From the NCBI RefSeq assembly GCF_018446385.1, contig NC_056005.1, positions 63,586,239 through 63,650,238 on the forward strand: a stretch of 64,000 nt of DNA, read 5' to 3'. The notes under the pieces are model-generated. The model saw nothing but the letters and a program-made list of their open reading frames with translations. It was not told the DNA's origin and ran no database searches. Positions 58,301 through 64,000 of the stretch are shown in pieces. Positions within the stretch are counted from its first letter, which is position 1. Every line of letters starts with the position of its first letter. The translations under genes and the position numbers were made by a program. Source of the stretch: Zingiber officinale. Its lineage: Eukaryota; Streptophyta; Magnoliopsida; Zingiberales; Zingiberaceae.

Positions 58301-61300
58301 CTGTAAACAAGACGGATCTTCTTACATTGGTGAACTTGGAGGATAATAACAATCCAGCCAGCCCAAAATTTCCATTTAGAAAATTATTAGAAAGTACTTT
58401 GTAAAGGTTGGAGTTCAAGATTAAATGATCCTCTGCCTCATTCCTAAGGTGACTCAATGCAAAAGTTTCCATGACAAGTGACTCCACATCACTTAATGGT
58501 TCGCCTATATACCTGTTGATAACTATGACTAGGAGCTAGATACTCCCAAGTGTGATCACAAAAATCAAGGCATAAGAACACAACCGTCAATGCGCCAACA
58601 TACATTATATATTCTTCTATGTATACTTTAGCTAAAGTCGGATCAAAAACATTATGTAATCCTAAGAAATAATATCAAGTAAGAACTTTTATAAGATGAA
58701 TGGTAATCCTAAGATGAAAATAACAATAGTTAAAGCTGGATAATAACAATAATAATTAAAAATATTTTTCTACTTGGAAGTAAAAAAAATATATAATTGA
58801 ATTTTTTTTTTCAAATTATATAGAATGAAGAAAATTGTGCTATAGCAAATGTCGTCATTTTTAAATGCTACATCATTTTTAAATGCTACATAGGAATGGT
58901 AAATAGGAAGAGGGTTGGATTGTAGGTTCGTAAGACATTAGCCCAAGTTCTACTTGGGATCTTAATCATTTAGGTCAATTTTAGATTGTAGGATTGAAAG
59001 ATCTAAGGTCTGGATCACAGCAATATTGACTACCACGAGACCAAGTATCATTATTTTACTTTAATGATAGAAATTCACCTAAAGCACTAAACGAACTCTC
59101 CCTACACAACCTGTCTGACTACTTCGACACCCTTATGAAGCATCATTGCACGACAGCACAACAGTTATATGATTAATACAATAGGTTCTTACCTTCTTGT
59201 TCCTAATTCTTCAGTTTCGAACATCATACGGAAGCGCATACCAAGGGATATTTGGTTGCTGTATACTGCCTTCTGGTATTTTGCAAAAGGAACAACAAAC
59301 TCTGAAGGACTGGCCCTGCAAATCAACACCAATTTTGTTACAGTTGCATATGATAAAATCATTAAATAAAGTCATTGCATGAACAATCAATTATCATTTT
59401 CAGATGGATATGCATTTGTATCTCAAGTATACAAAATAATGTACCTTGGATTGTAGAATACAGTGAATGGACTGTGGTTTGCAGCAGCATGGGCAGCCGC
59501 TGCAAGAATGCCAATGTGCATGCTATCAGTTGAAAGAACTGATGAAGATATGTTAGTAGGTTGCCTGTTAGCACGCCTAATGCCTAAAAGAAGTTGTTGC
59601 TTTTGATCCCTGCTCATGAGAACAATGAAGGAGATACAAATTAGTTGCCTACAATATAAATCCTTCAGTATGCATTTATTGTCAACTACAGAAAAGGATG
59701 AAAGAAACCATACTGTTCATGAGACAATGGAGGTACAATACTTTATCTAAAGTATTGTACACAAAATTCTAGATAAAAGAGGAACCAACATGAGCGTGCA
59801 TTACATATAAACCACAAAACAATTTTCTGCTCTTTTATGTGATGAAACTAAATTAATGGAAAATCTGAATCTCTAAATTGGTATTACCTAATAAATAAAA
59901 CAGAATCACCAGCAAACAGCCTCTTCCCACTCACAAATAAGCTCCAACCCGTGGTGAGCAAGTGTCGTTTGGGTTGACCTAGATTTCAGAGAAAGAAAAT
60001 CAATCTTTTGGGAATGACAAGTTCAATAAGACGCATAATTTATCCCATATGCTTGGCAACTCATTGAATTTGAATATCCACGGCTATATGCTTGTTAAAA
60101 CATTAACCTCTAACCCTAGTCATAGTCTTGGAGGTGTTAATCCTAAGTAATAGGATATATGTTACCAGCGAAAGAGACATGAATATTGACCTAGTAGAAC
60201 ATGCAGCATGATTGCTTTATGTGACTTACCTCGATAAATATGACGGAACGTCCACTGATTATCATGCAAGTCTTTTGCTTGTAATTCTTGAGCAGGTGGC
60301 TGCATTGAGAAATCCTATGCACAAGAGCAAAGATTGATCATCAGGAAAAAGTCAGCATCACTTTCAAAGATTATACACAGTTGTGTAATTCACTCACAAG
60401 AGGGGGGAAAATTTTCTCTGCAGCACGTCGAGGCACAGAGAAACCTCCATGAGTGCTTGTGTCACTTGCAGTAAGCGTTTTGCAAAAGAAATCTGTCGGC
60501 GGTTTGGTCTGTTTTAATGCAAGCTCTGATGCCTGCAATGCCTCCTTATCATACTGCATCAATGAAACAATTGAATTAGAACTTCACACAAGTATTGGAA
60601 CTAATTCACGTTGGCAACTAAAGCCCATGCCAGTAGCCAAATTGTCCTTTATAATCCATCAGCAGAATAATTATAATATGTATTCCAATGTTTAAATTGT
60701 ACTACCACACAACCTAAGGATAAGGCAAAAGCATTATTTATAAAGCATATGCTAACAATGAAATTTTTTAGCAAAACAAAAAAAAAAAGTGACTTTTATG
60801 AAACAACACAATTAAGTAAAGTTATGTATGCTAAGGAAAGAATTTTAGTAAAAAAAAGCATATTAAACTCCTTTCAAACTCTAGTCAGAAAATTTTTCTT
60901 TTGAAGACAGGATAGAACAGTATATGCCAAGCACCTCATCATCAACTTTTAAGCTTATTATTCGTACAAGCTTGGAACAACATCAGTAGGATAACATAGA
61001 CTCACAGAGTTGACTGGTTGAAGAGTCATTTGTGCATAAACTTCATCAGTTTCTGGATCAGCCTAAAGCAACATTAATAACCCAGAAAGTTATACACGAT
61101 GACAGAATACAACAGTAATCAATTTGTACAAGGAGAAAAGACTTCACATGTAATGTAACATTATGAAGAAGACATATCAGCTTTGAGGGCAGATTAGGAT
61201 AGTTTGGAACATGAGCATCAATATCCTTCTGCATAGAAGCTGCAACCTGAAAGAAGGCACAAATCATTAACTTTGAACATGTAACTGCAAACATTAAACT

Positions 61301-62591
61301 CTTAATCATAAAATATTATGAGTCTATCAACTTTGTTGTAGGAGATAAAATAATGTTATCATTTATTTGAATCAACTCCATACTATTAAGTCCAAGCCAC
61401 TCAAAGTTAAAGAAGTGAGATTGAAAAGGCATCATATCTCTTGAGCCCTCTTAAATTTAAAAATATGGAAGCAGACATCTTACAAACTAAGAGGCCCATC
61501 CACTAGCAAACTGAAACAAGACAACTGGGACTGCTATTTCAGTGATTTATTTCCTCAGTCTATCTGGTCTTTTATAGTTAATTTGATTTTTGAGTGAGGG
61601 GCAGAGGGGCCGTAATCAATCAACAAATAAATTTGTAACCCCAAATATTAAAATTCAACCCCAAAAAGAGAACCAAGTCAAAAATAAAATTTAATGCAAC
61701 CATGAACTCCTACCTTGAGTTAATGGCTAAAGTTATGTTCAATAATTAGACATGAAATTTCACACAACTAATTATATGGTGGATAAAATATCTGCAGATT
61801 GGATAATCAAATTATTAATAAAACCTTTACTGAATTAGTAAAAATGAAATTGCAGAAAGCGATAAGACACTTTCCATTTGAAGTTAAATTTAACTCAAAG
61901 TGAATGCTTTGCAAGATTCTTATAACAACGGTGATAGTGAATTGAATGGCACTTGAAGATCGGCAAGAATAAAACAGACTCGTTTAACTACATCAGAAGC
62001 GGTAATAAAACCAATTATAAGCTCTAAAATAACTAATTGAAAAATGGCAGGGCAAATATGGAATTCACAAACGGCAAACAGAAAAAAGGGGAAAGGATGT
62101 AGCCATAATTGCAACCAGAAAATAGGAAAAGATTCACACAAAGGTATGGTTTAGCATAAAGCTTAGCTAAAGCTTCGGTCCCTGAAAAGGAGGAGGCTTT
62201 CCAAATCCACAGGATAGGACCAGGCGCACGTTAGCAGACGGAAAGCCAAAAGCGCACATAGCGGATCGCAGGCGCCAGAAGGCGAGTGCGCGAAATTAGC
62301 AAGAACTCCTAGCCTTTCCTCATCTCTTTACCTGCTCGCTGTGCCCTTGAGGGAAGTAGACGACGAGGCTCCCCACCGGAGGCAGAGATACAAGCGGTCC
62401 CGCGCAGGCGTACCACAGCTCGGGGTTTATTGTCTTCCTCTCCCCTGCAGCCGCCGCCGTCAATCACCACAAGAGTCAAGTTAAACTCAGCTACCACTGG
62501 CACCGTTACTTAAAGCAACTACAGATTGCTCGAAACCCAACTCACCTTCGCAAGGGGTGGGAGCCGGAGCTCCGCTGGCGGCCGCCTTCAT
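49377..62591 (-). CDS. ARF7/19: Auxin response factor, activator type, ARF7/ARF19 class, 14 exons
   Basis: Exons on the minus strand: 62,591-62,546; 62,444-62,332; 61,246-61,148; 61,062-61,006; 60,553-60,398; 60,314-60,230; 59,978-59,888; 59,609-59,445; 59,315-59,193; 53,251-53,176; 53,055-52,920; 52,539-50,663; 50,297-50,107; 49,590-49,377. They join without frame breaks to 3,429 nt (1,142 codons plus stop). The start [11 protein letters not shown] is preceded in frame by TGA. Domains: B3 DNA-binding at about 125-227 ([38 protein letters not shown]); auxin-response domain about 250-332; VSIWEIEPV near 360; a Gln-rich activation region (about 390-1,000) with a long polyQ run; C-terminal PB1 from about 1,005 with basic YKRGAVGRS and acidic [17 protein letters not shown]. 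It should bind auxin-response elements in the nucleus and pair with Aux/IAA repressors through PB1. [17 protein letters not shown] places it with ARF5/7/19, and [15 protein letters not shown] points to ARF7/19. Confidence 0.95.
51845..51955 (-). repeat. Polyglutamine-coding tract of the ARF
   Basis: CAG/CAA-type codons (seen as CTG/TTG on the plus strand) encode a nearly unbroken Gln run at about residues 578-615, broken by His and Leu. Mixed CAA/CAG codons make it less prone to expansion than a pure run. Gln-rich middle regions mark activator ARFs. Confidence 0.9.
53457..54555. mobile_element. PIF/Harbinger-like non-autonomous element in ARF intron 9
   Basis: The ends are GGGTGCGTTTGGTT and, inverted, TGGTGGGTTTGGTT, flanked by TTA on both sides (53,454-53,456 and 54,556-54,558), the usual PIF/Harbinger target. 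It is 1.1 kb with AT-rich shoulders and a GC-rich middle (53,910-54,420) that contains an internal duplication of about 120 bp. No transposase is present. Confidence 0.65.
54800..55430 (+). pseudogene. LINE reverse-transcriptase C-terminal fragment
   Basis: Broken frames read [11 protein letters not shown], then [30 protein letters not shown] and YEDEQNK. This follows the order of the conserved C-terminal part of plant LINE reverse transcriptases (FKYLGS..., KFYRTAVRP..., RNE). It ends in GGATAAGGCTTGGTTGTTGTT, a common plant LINE tail. Several stops; it is a dead 5'-truncated copy in the ARF intron, on the strand opposite to the gene. Confidence 0.7.
55553..56165. repeat. Foldback: inverted repeat arms of about 165 bp
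   Basis: 55,555-55,725 is the reverse complement of about 56,001-56,163 (for example CCATTTGTTAAGTGGCTTTT in one arm and its complement in the other). The interval between them is one copy of a direct repeat (next entry). No transposase and no clear target duplication. Confidence 0.85.
55743..56430. repeat. Direct repeat of about 257 bp, two copies flanking a foldback arm
   Basis: 55,743-55,999 and 56,173-56,430 share GGGCAATATCCACAG, CACTATGCACCCAG and AGGCTCCTTGTTCTTCATGA, and the end TTGCAAAATCATCTAG. Together with the foldback this gives the order A-B-A'-B, with A' inverted. Divergence of several percent. Confidence 0.88.
56758..57037 (-). mobile_element. tRNA-derived SINE with 17-bp target duplication
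   Basis: The body is 56,775-57,020. Read on the minus strand it starts near CCCCGAGGTTGCGGTGCC, has the pol III B box GGTTCGATCCC (reverse complement near 56,955-56,966), and ends in a T-run (AAAAAA on the plus strand at 56,775). The flanks TTTAATAGCTCAATAAA (56,758-56,774) and TTTAATGGCTCAATAAA (57,021-57,037) are a 17-bp duplication with one mismatch. It lies in ARF intron 9 in the gene's orientation. The A box is less clear. Confidence 0.82.
57461..58060. mobile_element. MITE with long imperfect inverted ends (Mutator-like)
   Basis: The left end, AAAGGGCACCCCTTTTT with CCCTTTTTCATTAATCATCA, is inverted at the right end as TGATGATTAATGAAAAAAG to AACGCCCATTTTTG. The arms are about 75 bp, with an AT-rich non-coding middle. 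The target duplication was not resolved. The superfamily is a guess from arm length and the GGGC/AAAAA type ends. Confidence 0.5.
58065..59192. other. ARF intron 9, last part: no gene recognised
   Basis: AT-rich intron sequence before exon 9 (in plus order). Short frames occur near 58,290 but show no features. Nothing nameable was seen here, nor in 57,038-57,460. Confidence 0.5.
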
Positions 62592-63175
62592 GTTTCAAAC
62601 CTCGGCGATTTCCACGATCACTCTACCGTAGCTACCGGCGCTCATCCACGGGCCACCGAAGCAGCTAAGTTCCCCATGGGGAACAGATCGGTTGGAAGAG
62701 TAATAACCAAAGGCCAGGGAATCTCGAATCGGAGCCTCGGCAGGTCGATGGCAGGGCTCCCTGTTTCCGGCGTGCTTGTCCGGTGAGAAGGCGGAAGGGG
62801 ACCGAGGAGGGAGGAGGGATCCCTGTGAGGGGAGCCGAGCTGAGAGGGTCGAGGGCACTTGAAGGGGTTCGTCTCCCGACAAGGAAGAAGAAGAAGAAGA
62901 CGAGACAGAGAAAGCAATTTAGAGAACAGGTATACCTTCCTGGTCCAAAGCTCTCCTCGCCTATCTATTTCTTTTCGCATCTCCACTTCCTAATAGACAT
63001 TTTAGTCCTCCATTTATCCATTTCCCTTTTAACCCCTTGGAACGCTTTTGGCCGCGTTCGAAAACGACAGCGGAAGCATCGAGGAGTATTTCTCTCGTAC
63101 AGGGACTTTTTTGAAAAAACCTCCGCACAGGCACCGACGGGTAAACGAACGACCCGGTTCCCGTCGCGGTGCAAA
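62592..63175 (-). promoter_or_regulatory. ARF 5' region with long upstream reading frames
   Basis: On the minus strand, a 95-codon frame runs from ATG at 62,882 to TGA at 62,595-62,597, in frame with and 3 nt before the ARF start. A 114-codon frame runs from 62,986 to 62,642. A (CTT)n stretch lies at 62,883-62,900 and one TGTCTC auxin-response-type core at 62,907-62,902. No TATA box was found, so the transcription start is unknown and the frames may or may not be in the mRNA. Confidence 0.45.
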
Positions 63176-64000
63176 TCAGTAAACCAACCTCCCTACGTAT
63201 CGCCTACAGATATAAATGGCAGGTGATTGGACGTCCACATGGGACCCACCACCGCATCCAATACCAAGAAGGTAAAGCCGCGGCAGAAAAAGTAACAGAC
63301 GGGCGGCTCGAGTAACCCCGCTTGGGAAACGATCCCTCATCTGAGATGGACCGTGGACAGAAATCCACGTGGCAGGCAGGAACAATCACCGGCAGGGTTT
63401 CGCATTACAAGTGTTGACGAGCGATTGGAGATGGAAGAAAAGTGTATGCTCGGAGAATTAGCATTCGTTAGCAGTTTCTTAATAACGTTCAGTAAATTCA
63501 AATCATTTGGCATTAATTTGGAATATCTGGGTTTAGGTCACGTAAATGTAACCACTAGACGCAACGCATTAAAATGCCTACGATCTTAATTCTAGCTAAT
63601 GATTGCTTGCCCGCTTGTCGCTCCGAAAGACTGTGGCAAGTACGTAATTAGACACAATCCGGAGGGTAAATGCAGCACAGGAATAAAGTGAAGCGAAACC
63701 CCGCACGCCGACGTCCGCGGCCGCCATCACGTGGAGGATTAGGAATACGAATTAAACTTAATCCTCGAATTAAACGATAATTAACTATGCTTTTTTTTTG
63801 CCTAACGATGCAACAACAGGGCGAGATAGATTAAATCAGTTCTGATCTGACGTGGCGCGTATTTTTCGGCGCGTGCTTTCCTCCCCGTGCGACAGCGACG
63901 GTACTGCCGACGCATCGTCAACAAAACCACGAAAATCGCCCAATGTTGCTACTCGCGCTACGATTGGGGGAGAGAGGTAAGATGGGAGGTCAATGTTTGA
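63176..64000. other. Upstream flank of ARF: no gene recognised
   Basis: Mixed sequence with no supported gene or repeat. It probably includes the ARF promoter. Short frames on both strands show no family features. Confidence 0.5.

Overview
This window looks like nuclear DNA of a flowering plant, most likely a monocot with a repeat-rich genome. The evidence is intron-rich genes with GT/AG junctions, an auxin response factor, and many nested plant LTR retrotransposons, L1-type LINEs, a tRNA-derived SINE and MITE-like elements. The species cannot be fixed from sequence alone.

Two host genes look intact, and they are convergent neighbours with 883 bp between their stop codons. One is a 14-exon auxin response factor of the ARF7/ARF19 class (minus strand, 62,591 to 49,377; 1,142 codons when the exons are joined). 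The other is a 5-exon AIG2-like (gamma-glutamylcyclotransferase-fold) gene (plus strand, 37,976 to 48,493; 161 codons), whose last intron is 8 kb and holds a Copia element.

The dominant structure is a large inverted duplication centred near 33,697. The left arm is 16,610-33,673, the right arm is 33,721-49,984, and the central spacer is 47 nt. Each arm runs outward from the centre through the same series: an L1 LINE (ORF1 plus endonuclease), a TE fragment beginning TGTCACG, two tandem copies of AIG2 exons 1-2, AIG2 exon 5, the shared intergenic region, and the last ARF exon with part of its last intron. The left arm has decayed. It lost AIG2 exons 3-4, gained a nonsense codon and a frameshift, and took in a 7.5 kb LTR element (target site GTCAT), a 2.75 kb TG...CA element (ATTCC/ATTTC) and, at its outer edge, a Ty3/gypsy LTR. 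Because the other arm keeps empty sites, the order of events can be read directly.

Layout: 1-937, Copia-type LTR cut by the window edge. 938-4,050, antisense gag-like gene (Transposase_28 type) with a 1.1 kb tandem duplication. 4,240-4,830, 73-bp tandem array. 5,179-16,609, gypsy 3' LTR holding a rearranged Copia element (5,495-15,211) that contains its own inverted duplication. 16,610-33,673, left arm. 33,721-49,984, right arm. 49,377-62,591, ARF gene; its 5.9 kb ninth intron contains a PIF/Harbinger-like element, a LINE fragment, a foldback, a SINE with a 17-bp target duplication and a MITE with long inverted ends. 62,592-64,000, ARF upstream region with long upstream reading frames.

The most interesting biological possibility is that the inverted copy of the ARF 3' end and the AIG2 exons could act as a natural source of small RNAs against the intact genes. 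The sequence shows the structure only; the activity is inference.
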